64,000 nt of DNA from Acidobacteriota bacterium. Its GTDB lineage: Bacteria; Acidobacteriota; Vicinamibacteria; Vicinamibacterales; SCN-69-37. Made by a program: the position numbers and the translations under genes. Numbering within the stretch: the first letter of the stretch is position 1; each line of letters begins with the position of its first letter. Of this stretch, positions 56,986-64,000 are shown one piece after another. The DNA lies in contig JADJUS010000003.1 of the NCBI GenBank assembly GCA_016716905.1, positions 186,001-250,000 on the forward strand. Reading direction: 5' to 3'. Below the pieces are notes generated by a model that worked only from the letters and a program-made list of their open reading frames with translations, did no database searches and was not told the origin of the DNA.

Positions 56986-58877
56986 GTCCAGCCTCCCTCA
57001 AACTTCGACAGTTCGGCCAGTCGCTCTTCGACACGGTCCAGACGCCTCTGCGTGTCGCGCAGGCTTTGTGCGACATTGGCAAATCCCGCCACCGTGCCGT
57101 ACCGCGTGAGCGCTTCACGGAACGCGTCCGACGCCCGTGAGAGATAGTCACGTTCCTGCGGCATGCCCTTGAGCGTCTGCGCCGTCCGGGAAAACGATTC
57201 GGCACGCGCGCGGTAGCCATCGGCGAGCTGGGTGGTTTCGCGCTCCCCAGGGTGATGACCGAGTTTCTCAGCTTGCTTCAGGGCATCGGCTCCGCGGTCC
57301 ACATCTTCGAGGCCATAGATGAATGTGCGCGCGAGCCCCAGGAAGGGGTCCGGCCAATTCGATCGAATGGCCGCGGCCTCCCTGAATGCCACGATCGCGC
57401 CAGTGAAATCCCGCTGCGCGCTGTCTGTGCGTCCTCGTGCCTTGTGGGCTTCACCGTTGATCCGGAGCAGATGTCCGTCGCAGTACTGCAACGCGGCACG
57501 AAGGGACCGTTCGCCAGGCGCCACAGCCACGGCACGCGCCAGCGCTTCACGTGCGGCCTTCCACTGCGTCTCGCGAACCGTCGGCACCGGCGTTCGATAG
57601 TTCGACATCACCCGCTCCGCCAGCACCATCGTCTGGCTCACCAGCGCGGCTCGAAGGCGGTTCGTGCCTGCGCCGCCAAGGAAACTCGAACTCCGCAGTG
57701 ATTCGTACCTGGGCCAGACGGCGGCAAGCCCGGCAAAATCATGCAACGGAACGGTGTTGGCCAGGCGACTGGCTTTTGACGACACGCAACTCTCATTCAC
57801 CGCCATGACGATGGCCAGCACGACCAGCGCCCTGGCGAGGGTCCGACGAAACCGCCGGCGGGGCCGGACGGCCGGCTCGGCGGCTGCGACAACTGGAACA
57901 GGCGCGACCGGAATCGCAGGATTCGTCCGCCTGGTGGGCGGCTCGTCTCCTTCAGGCTCGCGACGCGTCCGCCTGGTCGGCGGCTCGTCATGCACCTTGG
58001 TGAGCCAGCCTTCCTGCAGAGCCACGGTCGGCTCGCCGGCATCGGCCCTGGCGAGATCGGCACGAATGTCGGCGGGGCTGTAGTACCGATCCGACGGTTC
58101 CGGCGCGAGCAGTTTGGTGACCACCGCCTCAAGCGCCTCGGGGCAATCGCCGCCGATGGTTTCAGGTGGCCGCTTGGAGCGAATCAGTTGCTCCAGGCGC
58201 CGCGTGTCGTCCGCGCGGAAGGGCTGGCGGCCGCGGATCATTTCGTAGAGCAAGACTCCAAGAGCCCACGCATCGGAATGCAGATCGCGGTCGCCGCTCT
58301 CCAGGCACTCCGGCGACAAGTACGCGGTGCTGCCGAAGTCGTTTCGGGTCACCTTGCGGCTCAGGGACAGGGATTTCGCGGCGCCAAAGTCCAGGACTTT
58401 GATGCCATCGCCAGGCACAAGCCTGATATTGCGCGGCTTGAGGTCGTTGTGCAGCAGCACGCGACGAGACGAGGCGTCCGTCTCAAACCGATCCGCTTCC
58501 TCCAGGAACTCACAGAGTTGACTCGTGATCGCGACGGCGCGTTTCCAGGGCAGCGGCCCGCGGTGGATCGCCTGCGACAGGTCCTCTCCCTCGATGTATT
58601 CCATCGAAATGTAGAAATAGTCGGAGGCGAATCCTGAGTCGTAGACCTTTGGGACAAACCGGCTCATCGAGGCAAACCGCTGCTGAAGCTCCGCCCCACG
58701 TTGTTCGGACTGCAGCACCTCCTGCGCTTCTTCGTCGCTCGAGACGTGAACGACCTTCAGCGCAGCCACGGCGCCATTCCTGGTGTCGCGTGCAAGAAAC
58801 ACGGACGCCATGCCACCGTGGCCGATGGGCCGCTCGATCGTGAAGGGACCGATCTGGCGATAAAGCGTGGAGCTCAT
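56976..58877 (-). CDS. Ser/Thr kinase (PknB-like, non-RD) with TM and TPR-like tail
   Basis: 633 residues. Kinase domain 11-275: IGHGGMASVFLARD, AALKVVH (Lys41), LLHNDLKPRN (143-150; the usual Arg of HRD is Asn, so non-RD) and VLDFGAAKS (163). A juxtamembrane region carries two identical DEPPTRRT motifs (297-304, 311-318), possible FHA docking sites. Membrane helix 347-361 (LARALVVLAIVMAV) is followed by an outer tail of TPR-like helices (ALARAVAVAPGERSLRAALQ, AIVAFREAAAIRSNWPD); PASTA domains are absent. ATGA overlap with the PP2C gene. It probably phosphorylates wall-synthesis and FHA proteins of its operon. Confidence 0.92.
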   Translation of the reverse strand: MSSTLYRQIGPFTIERPIGHGGMASVFLARDTRNGAVAALKVVHVSSDEEAQEVLQSEQRGAELQQRFASMSRFVPKVYDSGFASDYFYISMEYIEGEDLSQAIHRGPLPWKRAVAITSQLCEFLEEADRFETDASSRRVLLHNDLKPRNIRLVPGDGIKVLDFGAAKSLSLSRKVTRNDFGSTAYLSPECLESGDRDLHSDAWALGVLLYEMIRGRQPFRADDTRRLEQLIRSKRPPETIGGDCPEALEAVVTKLLAPEPSDRYYSPADIRADLARADAGEPTVALQEGWLTKVHDEPPTRRTRREPEGDEPPTRRTNPAIPVAPVPVVAAAEPAVRPRRRFRRTLARALVVLAIVMAVNESCVSSKASRLANTVPLHDFAGLAAVWPRYESLRSSSFLGGAGTNRLRAALVSQTMVLAERVMSNYRTPVPTVRETQWKAAREALARAVAVAPGERSLRAALQYCDGHLLRINGEAHKARGRTDSAQRDFTGAIVAFREAAAIRSNWPDPFLGLARTFIYGLEDVDRGADALKQAEKLGHHPGERETTQLADGYRARAESFSRTAQTLKGMPQERDYLSRASDAFREALTRYGTVAGFANVAQSLRDTQRRLDRVEERLAELSKFEGGWTWE

Positions 58878-60442
58878 TTGGCGCCGCGTCCTCGGCCGCC
58901 AGCTCTGCCGGTCGCTATGGGAGGCGCATCCGGAAAGACATTCGATTTCCTGATCTGCGCGCGAAAGGCGGTGTCGATGCCGGCAATCGACAGCGGATCC
59001 AGTTGGCGGAAGACGTTACGCTGAAGGAGCGGCCGCGCGCCCGATTCGATCACCAGCGCGGACGATGCCTGCTCGGAGGACCCGTTCCCGGAAAACTCGT
59101 TGTGAGCAATCAGAGGCGACGAATCCCGTCGCAGCGCCAGTCCGGCTCCGGGATTGTCGTGAATCTCGCTGGTGAGCAGCATGACGTTATCCCCGGCCCC
59201 GATGTCCACCGCGACTCTTGCGGCGCCCACCACTTCAATGTCGATAAGCCTGACGCCGGCCGATCGAACCAGCACGCCAACGCCCAGAGGGGAAGCCGCA
59301 TCGCCGACGATCCGGAAACCTGTGAACTCAGCGTCTGTCACGTCGGCTGCCGTGACCGCCACGTCCTCATCCGTTGCGGTGCTGGGCAGACGCAGGGTGG
59401 CCCCCCTTGAGTCGCGGCTGAGAAGGCGAACGCCATTCTTCAAGGTGAGACGCTCGCGGTATTCTCCCGGTTCAACCATCACCGTGGTTCCAGGCACGGC
59501 GTCGGCAAGCGCTGCTCCGATCGATTCACCAGCCCTGACCAGAATCAGATTCGCAGACGAAGGCGCGAGCGCGTGTTCGAGCGCGGCGGGTACGGGATAC
59601 CCCGCTGATCGCCAGGCAGCCGCAAGGGCGATGACGATGAGCAGCCACGAGGTCAGGTGGAGCAGTCGTCTTCGGGATCGGGACGGAACTGCCGATCCCG
59701 CTTGCGCAAACTGGTCGCCTTCGACGTACACCACCGTGATGTTGTCTTTGCCACCGGCGTCATTGGCAGCCTTGACCAGTTGGTGCGCAACCTGATCGGG
59801 ATGGCCGGCATACCTTCGGATGACGCCCAGGATCGCGTCCGAGGCGACCAGGTCAGTCAACCCATCGCTGCAGAGGAGCAGGGCCGCATCGGGTTCCCAG
59901 GTCGTTTCGTGGACCTCCACGAAGTCGGTGTCGCCGGGTTCATGCTGTTCCGATCCGACGTCTCGATACACCTCGTTGCGCCGCGGGTGCTGCATGGCTT
60001 CAACTTCGGAAAGCTCTCCCGCGTCTTCGCGCTCGCCGACGGGTGAATGGTCTGCAGTAATCTTCTGGAGTTTACCGGCATGCACTTTGTAGAGGCGTGT
60101 GTCGCCAACATGGCCCGCGAGCGCGCGGTCGCCATCAATCATGGCCACCGTAAGGACACACGCCATGCCATTCCACTCCGGTCGCGCGTCCGCCTGACGG
60201 AGCACTTCGTTGTTGGCGGCGGTAATCGCTTCCCGAATCCCGGCGGCGCTGGGCGCCCGGACTGACGTCAACCGCCCACGAATGACATCGAGCGCCAGGT
60301 CGGCGGCGCGGCCACCGGCGGCCTGTCCGCCGACGCCGTCCACGACGATGAAGAGGCCGCGAGTGGAGTCGGCGTGAAAGCGATCCTCGTTGACGAGGCG
60401 CTGAGAGCCGACATCCGTCAGGCCGGCCGAGCGGAACCTCAC
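58874..60442 (-). CDS. PP2C phosphatase with TM helix and extracytoplasmic beta-helix
   Basis: 522 residues from the GTG at 60442, within the GTGA overlap of the preceding tiny ORF. PP2C motifs: LVNEDRF, LFIVVDGVGGQAAGGRAADL, AGHVGDTRLYKV, LLCSDGLTDLV and GGKDNITVVYVEG, giving the Mn-binding Asp residues. A helix (LLHLTSWLLIVIALAAAW, about 250-270) separates it from a C-terminal right-handed beta-helix of about 200 residues (PLGVGVLVRSAGVRLIDIEV, NVMLLTSEIHDNPGAGLALR), as in NosD/CASH modules that bind sugars. PstP-like phosphatases usually lack such an outer sensor. It overlaps the kinase gene by 4 bp and is expected to reverse that kinase. Confidence 0.92.
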   Translation of the reverse strand: MRFRSAGLTDVGSQRLVNEDRFHADSTRGLFIVVDGVGGQAAGGRAADLALDVIRGRLTSVRAPSAAGIREAITAANNEVLRQADARPEWNGMACVLTVAMIDGDRALAGHVGDTRLYKVHAGKLQKITADHSPVGEREDAGELSEVEAMQHPRRNEVYRDVGSEQHEPGDTDFVEVHETTWEPDAALLLCSDGLTDLVASDAILGVIRRYAGHPDQVAHQLVKAANDAGGKDNITVVYVEGDQFAQAGSAVPSRSRRRLLHLTSWLLIVIALAAAWRSAGYPVPAALEHALAPSSANLILVRAGESIGAALADAVPGTTVMVEPGEYRERLTLKNGVRLLSRDSRGATLRLPSTATDEDVAVTAADVTDAEFTGFRIVGDAASPLGVGVLVRSAGVRLIDIEVVGAARVAVDIGAGDNVMLLTSEIHDNPGAGLALRRDSSPLIAHNEFSGNGSSEQASSALVIESGARPLLQRNVFRQLDPLSIAGIDTAFRAQIRKSNVFPDAPPIATGRAGGRGRGAK

Positions 60443-60534
60443 TCGCGGCCCCTCCAGACGGCCCATCCGAGCGTCAGCACGGTTGCCGCCAGCACCGCCA
60501 GCAGCCCGAAGCGTGCCCAGAGCAGGAGCGTCAT
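60439..60534 (-). CDS. 31-residue single-helix membrane peptide, coupled ORF
   Basis: ATG at 60534 overlaps the FHA gene's stop (ATGA), and its own stop overlaps the PP2C GTG start (GTGA). It encodes 31 residues starting MTLLLWARFGLLAVLAATVL and ending GWAVWRGRE: one membrane helix with a positive C-terminal end. The exact spacing suggests it is translated and helps couple the two flanking genes. It could equally be a small regulatory subunit. It is too short to test by composition. Confidence 0.5.
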   Translation of the reverse strand: MTLLLWARFGLLAVLAATVLTLGWAVWRGRE

Positions 60535-61388
60535 TTATCAGGCGCGCCTGTCGCGCGCGCTTGCACCTGTTCAAAGTCCAGGAACACCGTGTCGGCCAGG
60601 CCGATGCGCGCCTGTGGCGGCAGCGGAGTAACGGCTTCCGCACCACGGGGGATGTGACGGCCGTTCAGTGTGGTGCCGAGCGTGCTGACGTCGATGAGGA
60701 AGAACTGTCCGGTCTGCTCGTCGCGGCGAATGCGCGCGTGCTCACGCGACACGTCTTCAGACGTCGACACCCGAACGTCTACCGGGAACGCCTGTCCTCC
60801 TCGCCCGATCGTCGTCTCACCACGCACGACTTCATGTTCGTGCCGGCCCAGATTGTCCTCAAAGACCAGTCGCGCATGAGCGCCTCCCGATGCCGGGGCC
60901 TTCGCGGCCACGACCTGCGCTCGGGTGGTCTTGTGCTCTCCCATGCGCACGGTGGTGATGCGTCGCGTTCGCTCGCCGACGCCCAGTTCCAGGTCGGGTG
61001 CGAGCATCAGGTCCGAGTGCACGATGATGTCGCCCTCGGCGGCGAGGTCGCCGTCGGTGTCGGGGAGAAACTCGATGTGCCAGCGCGGCGCCGCATTTTC
61101 GAGAGGGGCCCGCCGCCGCCCGGGCCACGCCGGCAGTCCCAGGGATGACGCCTGCCGCCGCAGCCACGATGGCCGATTGTGCCGCGCCAGTTCCTCATCG
61201 AGCGCGCGTGTGGCTTCGGCCTGCAGCCGCGGAATGATTCCCTCGAGGCGTGTGAGCTCCGCCGACGACAGATAGACGGTGTAGCGGCTCGGGGCGAGCG
61301 TGGAATACTTCAGCTCCTCCAGGTTCTGCCGCATGTTGTCCACAATCGCGTCGATGAGTGCTCCCGCCGGTCGTCGAACGTTCGTCAT
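60531..61388 (-). CDS. FHA-domain protein, first gene of the wall-kinase operon
   Basis: 285 residues. The N-terminal 130 residues contain a helical region (ALIDAIVDNMRQNLEELKYS, EGIIPRLQAEATRALDEELA). The C-terminal FHA domain (about 190-275) shows TIGRGGQAFPVDVRVS, SEDVSREHARIRRDEQTGQF and LIDVSTLGTTLNGRHIPRGA with the Arg, Ser and Asn residues of the phosphothreonine site. FHA proteins dock to phosphorylated kinases such as the one in this operon. The ATG at 61388 is preferred over an upstream one at 61427. Divergent from the wHTH-FHA regulator, with 83 bp between. Confidence 0.85.
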   Translation of the reverse strand: MTNVRRPAGALIDAIVDNMRQNLEELKYSTLAPSRYTVYLSSAELTRLEGIIPRLQAEATRALDEELARHNRPSWLRRQASSLGLPAWPGRRRAPLENAAPRWHIEFLPDTDGDLAAEGDIIVHSDLMLAPDLELGVGERTRRITTVRMGEHKTTRAQVVAAKAPASGGAHARLVFEDNLGRHEHEVVRGETTIGRGGQAFPVDVRVSTSEDVSREHARIRRDEQTGQFFLIDVSTLGTTLNGRHIPRGAEAVTPLPPQARIGLADTVFLDFEQVQARATGAPDK

Positions 61389-61451
61389 AATGTCCCTGTC
61401 GAAATGCTGTCGCTGACTATGACGCAAAGGGCCGGCAGGGGAGTTCAGGGT

Positions 61452-61469
61452 TTTCCTACGTATTTCCTA
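61452..61469 (+). promoter_or_regulatory. Tandem TTTCCTA direct repeat, candidate operator
   Basis: TTTCCTA occurs at 61452-61458 and 61463-61469, exactly 11 bp apart, that is one helical turn, ending 3 bp before the ATG of the winged-helix/FHA gene. OmpR/PhoB-type winged helices bind head-to-tail to direct repeats with this spacing (the PhoB box). The site is therefore a fitting autoregulatory operator and could also serve the divergent operon. No other copy was noticed by eye. Confidence 0.5.
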
Positions 61470-61471
61470 AG

Positions 61472-62131
61472 ATGAAGCTCACCTTCGGCGACTTCACGCT
61501 CGATACGGGCACGCGTCAGCTTCTGCGAGGCGGGGAGCATGCCGAGGTCCATCTCTCCCCGAAGGCATTCGACCTGCTTGCGGTCCTCGTCGCCAACCGG
61601 CCCGGCGTCGTCACCAAGGAATCACTTCGGGATCGTCTCTGGGCCGGCACAAACGTTGTCGCCGCCAATCTGAACAATCTCGCGTCCGAAGTCCGTGCGG
61701 CCCTGGGTGACGATCCGCAGCAGCCGCGTTTCGTGCGAACGGCGCACGGTGTGGGTTATGCCTTTTGCGGCCAGGCCGAGGAGAACCGCGCGGTTGCTCA
61801 AGAACACGCCGACAGCCGGCTCTGGCTGGTCTTTGATGGCCGTTCGATTGTGCTGGAGCAGCCCGAGACCATCATCGGCCGCGACCCGAAGTGTGGCATC
61901 TGGATCGATGTGCCTGGCGTCTCTCGCCGGCATGCCTCGATTCGCCTCGTGTCATCAACAGCGGTGCTCGAGGACCTCGCGAGCACCAATGGGACGTTGG
62001 TGAACGATCGACCCGTCAGTTCGCCTGTCACGCTCGCGGACGGCCAGACCATTCGGCTCGGTGAGGCCACGCTGACGTTCAGGGCCTCGACTTCGGCAGG
62101 CGCGGCCACGAAGAAGATCAGGCGGCCGTGA
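61472..62131 (+). CDS. OmpR-type winged-helix DNA-binding domain fused to FHA (EmbR-like)
   Basis: 219 residues. Residues 1-100 form a Trans_reg_C winged helix (FGDFTLDTGTRQLLRGGEHA, LSPKAFDLLAVLVANRPGVV, VVAANLNNLASEVRAALGDD, RTAHGVGYAF). Residues 115-215 form an FHA domain (IIGRDPKCGIWIDVPGVSRR with SRRHAS, DLASTNGTLVNDRPVS). This combination makes a transcription factor that can read threonine phosphorylation directly. The mycobacterial EmbR is a longer parallel with a middle BTAD domain, absent here. It lies divergent from the FHA-PP2C-kinase-SEDS/PBP operon, likely both its signal source and its target. Confidence 0.9.
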   Translation: MKLTFGDFTLDTGTRQLLRGGEHAEVHLSPKAFDLLAVLVANRPGVVTKESLRDRLWAGTNVVAANLNNLASEVRAALGDDPQQPRFVRTAHGVGYAFCGQAEENRAVAQEHADSRLWLVFDGRSIVLEQPETIIGRDPKCGIWIDVPGVSRRHASIRLVSSTAVLEDLASTNGTLVNDRPVSSPVTLADGQTIRLGEATLTFRASTSAGAATKKIRRP

Positions 62132-62207
62132 AAGGCGTGGTCCGCGCCGCTGATAGTGACCACCCCCGTTCAGCGAGCGTTCAGCCGCGCGCCGCTATTC
62201 TGCGGGG

Positions 62208-63431
62208 ATGAGCCTGATTCGAAAGACGCTCACGGGCCTCATTCTTGCGGCGGGAGTCGTCGCGGCCGTGACCTTCGCTGCGCGCAGCGATCAGGCCACG
62301 CCCGCCCACCTCGCGGCGCCGGTCGCCATCCCGTTCGAGTCGCTCAACGGCCTGATCCTGTTCCCGATCCGCGTCAATGGTTCCGAACCGCTCACGGTCA
62401 TCCTCGATTCCGGCGCCAAGCCCTCCATTGTCAGCCTCGAACGCGCCAAGGCGCTGGCACTCGACCTGGGCGCATCGGTGAGTGTGGGGGGCACAGGGGC
62501 TGGCTCGTCGACCGGGGCGTTCGTCAAGAACGCCACGCTCACACTCGACGCGTTGCCCGGGTTTTCGCACCCCGTCACCCTCGCGATCTCCCTCGACGCC
62601 ATCGCCCGCCGGACCGGGCGACGTCTCGACGGCATCGTCGGCACCGACTTCATGCGCGCATTTGTTGTCGAGCTCGACTATGAGAAACAGATCCTGACGC
62701 TGCACGATGCGCGCACATTCAGCTACCACGGCCCCGGCACCGCGCTGCCGATGACCGTCGACTCGAACGGCCATCCCACGTTCACGGCCATCGTCACGCC
62801 AGTCGGCAGGCCGGCCATTGAGGCGACCGTGAAGCTGGATATCGGCGCGTCGGGTGCGGTCACGCTTCACTCGCCGTTCGTCCAGCAACATGGCCTGCCC
62901 GGGCCGAACCTGACGACCACGCGCGTGATCGGTGTCACCGGGATGGGCGGCCGGTCATCAGGCCGATTGGGTCGCCTCGCCTCACTCCAGGTGGCCGGCG
63001 TCACCCTAAAACGCCCGACGGTCGTGTTCTCCGCAGACACGTCTGGCGCGAACGCCAATCCCCTGGTGGCTGGTCGCGTCGGCGCCAAAATCGCCAGCCG
63101 CTTCCGCGTGTTTCTGGACTTCACCCGCGGCCAGTTGATCCTGGAGCCGCATGCGACGACGAACACGTCGTTCGACGTCGCCTCCGCAGGGATCGCGTTC
63201 GAGGCCGACGGACCCGAATATCGCACCGTCCGCGTGATCGACGTACTCGAGGATGGGCCTGGCGCACTCGCGGGAATTCAGCAGGGCGATGTGCTCACCG
63301 CCATCGACGGAAAGCCGGCCTCCACTGTCACGATGCTCGACGTGATCAGGCGCCTGGAGCGGGTTGCCCCGTGTGAATTGACCCTGCAACGCGCCGGGCG
63401 CTTCTTGACACTGACGGTGACTCCGAAGTGA
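62208..63431 (+). CDS. Exported retropepsin-like aspartyl protease with PDZ domain
   Basis: 407 residues. A signal peptide or anchor (LTGLILAAGVVAAVTFAAR) precedes two retropepsin-like half-domains: VILDSGAKPSIVSLERAKAL (D67-S-G) and VKLDIGASGAVTLHSPFVQQ (D-I-G). Each offers one catalytic-type Asp. The usual DTG is altered to DSG and DIG. A C-terminal PDZ domain (about 330-405, VIDVLEDGPGALAGIQQGDV) probably recognises peptide ends. Such periplasmic aspartyl protease-PDZ proteins are common in acidobacteria, and substrates are unknown. It starts 76 bp after the wHTH-FHA gene and may be independent. Confidence 0.85.
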   Translation: MSLIRKTLTGLILAAGVVAAVTFAARSDQATPAHLAAPVAIPFESLNGLILFPIRVNGSEPLTVILDSGAKPSIVSLERAKALALDLGASVSVGGTGAGSSTGAFVKNATLTLDALPGFSHPVTLAISLDAIARRTGRRLDGIVGTDFMRAFVVELDYEKQILTLHDARTFSYHGPGTALPMTVDSNGHPTFTAIVTPVGRPAIEATVKLDIGASGAVTLHSPFVQQHGLPGPNLTTTRVIGVTGMGGRSSGRLGRLASLQVAGVTLKRPTVVFSADTSGANANPLVAGRVGAKIASRFRVFLDFTRGQLILEPHATTNTSFDVASAGIAFEADGPEYRTVRVIDVLEDGPGALAGIQQGDVLTAIDGKPASTVTMLDVIRRLERVAPCELTLQRAGRFLTLTVTPK

Positions 63432-63503
63432 GGCGCCATATCAGCAGACTCCGGGCGCAGTTGCGGCCAGCGTCGTGATCATCGCGCGGGTTCCCGACGA
63501 CCG

Positions 63504-63788
63504 CTAGTCACGCAACGCCGCAAGCGGATTAATCCGGCTCGCTCGCCTGGCCGGCACCAGCGCCGAACCGACGGCCACGAGTAGCAGCGTCGCCGCCAGC
63601 GCGGTCAGCGTCAGCGGGTCACTGGCACTAATTCCCACTGTCAGAAACGCCTGCAAGTGTGGCGCGAGCAAGAGGGAGAGGGCGATTCCGGCGGCGATAC
63701 CCACCGCAGCCAAGATGAATGCCCCAGACAGAATTTGGCGGCCAACCTGCCGTGGCGATTCGCCCAAGGCAAGTCGAACGCCGATTTC
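63504..63788 (-). pseudogene. C-terminal relic of a MacB/ADOP-type ABC permease
   Basis: The frame from EIGVRLALGESPRQVGRQIL to VPARRASRINPLAALRD, with two hydrophobic helices (FILAAVGIAAGIALSLLLAP, DPLTLTALAATLLLVAVGSA), is the unmistakable C-terminal end of a FtsX/MacB-type permease as found in acidobacterial ADOP proteins, which are about 800 residues. Upstream of the EIGVR motif the frame (AERPRHTSSQ) loses similarity. The stop of another gene (TGA at 63814) interrupts, so the N-terminal 700-plus residues are missing. It is best read as a truncated remnant left by a rearrangement. Confidence 0.8.
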
Positions 63789-63813
63789 TTGGGAGCTGGT
63801 GTGACGGGGCCTC

Positions 63814-64000
63814 TCAGCGCGGCCGGGCGAACATTCCGTCGTTGAGCGGCACGTTCACGGCCAGCGTCTTGATCATCGCGCGCCAGGTGCCGTCGGGTGA
63901 CGACACCCAGAGCGGGTGATGAATACCGTCGTGCACGTACTCCCACGGGCCCGACGCGGTGCCGGCATCATTGGTGTGCGCGCCAAACGCATACGGCTCG
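63814..64000 (-). CDS. Unknown protein, C-terminal fragment at the window edge (partial)
   Basis: The minus-strand frame is open to the window edge and ends at the TGA at 63814-63816. The last 62 residues include PWEYVHDGIHHPLWVSSPDG, TWRAMIKTLAVNVPLNDGMF and ARPR. The final NVPLNDGMFARP pattern resembles the tails of some exported acidobacterial proteins, for example LolA-like or peptidase families with an NxPxDxxxFxxP ending. That is not enough to name a family. The rest of the gene lies beyond 64000. It is followed directly by the permease relic. Confidence 0.55.
   Translation of the reverse strand, partial: EPYAFGAHTNDAGTASGPWEYVHDGIHHPLWVSSPDGTWRAMIKTLAVNVPLNDGMFARPR

Overview
The window is GC-rich, gene-dense bacterial chromosome. 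Several features point to Acidobacteriota, most likely a Vicinamibacteria-type genome. These are two large Ser/Thr kinases with C-terminal PD40/TolB-like propellers, a VWFA-related secreted protein, the tail of an ADOP/MacB-type permease, many exported proteins of unknown function, and short GC-rich intergenic repeats. This placement is inferred from gene content; there is no rRNA or marker-gene proof in the window. I saw no rRNA, tRNA, CRISPR array, complete insertion sequence or prophage.

Layout. 1-8 kb: tail of a gamma-glutamyltransferase, a GlsB-type membrane protein, a PI-PLC-like phosphodiesterase with a cupin, a short SecA paralogue preceded by a small exported ORF that looks like a secretion-monitor leader, a diguanylate cyclase and two secreted proteins. 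8-10 kb: a small redox module (lipoprotein cytochrome c, Rieske protein, two membrane proteins). 10-13.8 kb: LytS/LytTR two-component system and ABC-2 exporter, translationally coupled. 14-20 kb: creatininase-like protein, RNB ribonuclease, VWFA-related protein, CutC, VapBC. 20-26.5 kb: two PD40 Ser/Thr kinases separated by an AbrB-Doc toxin-antitoxin pair. The second kinase has three loop insertions made of repeat DNA that also occurs between genes.

26.5-39 kb holds two minus-strand blocks around a plus-strand TPR/outer-membrane/Big_2 operon. Block one is a DUF2207-like protein, an EAD1-trypsin protein and a metallophosphoesterase. Block two is an EAD1-iSTAND-like protein, a MoxR ATPase and a large membrane vWA/PEGA-like protein. 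The shared EAD1-like domain suggests both blocks belong to one NTP-dependent biological-conflict (immunity or death) system. A nearly 300-bp imperfect palindrome lies between the plus-strand operon and block two.

39-52.9 kb: S41 protease, a large unknown membrane protein, PhoD-like phosphatase, GNAT, a HipA-like/DUF3037 pair, a molybdopterin oxidoreductase, an M24-like lipoprotein and an exported MidA-like protein. 52.9-62.1 kb: an overlapping operon (FHA protein, 31-codon membrane peptide, PP2C with an outer beta-helix, Ser/Thr kinase, SEDS-PBP fusion, FhaA-like protein). It parallels the actinobacterial fha-pstP-rodA-pbpA-pknAB locus and faces a divergent winged-helix/FHA regulator with an apparent 11-bp-spaced operator. 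The window closes with a retropepsin/PDZ protein, a permease relic and a truncated gene.
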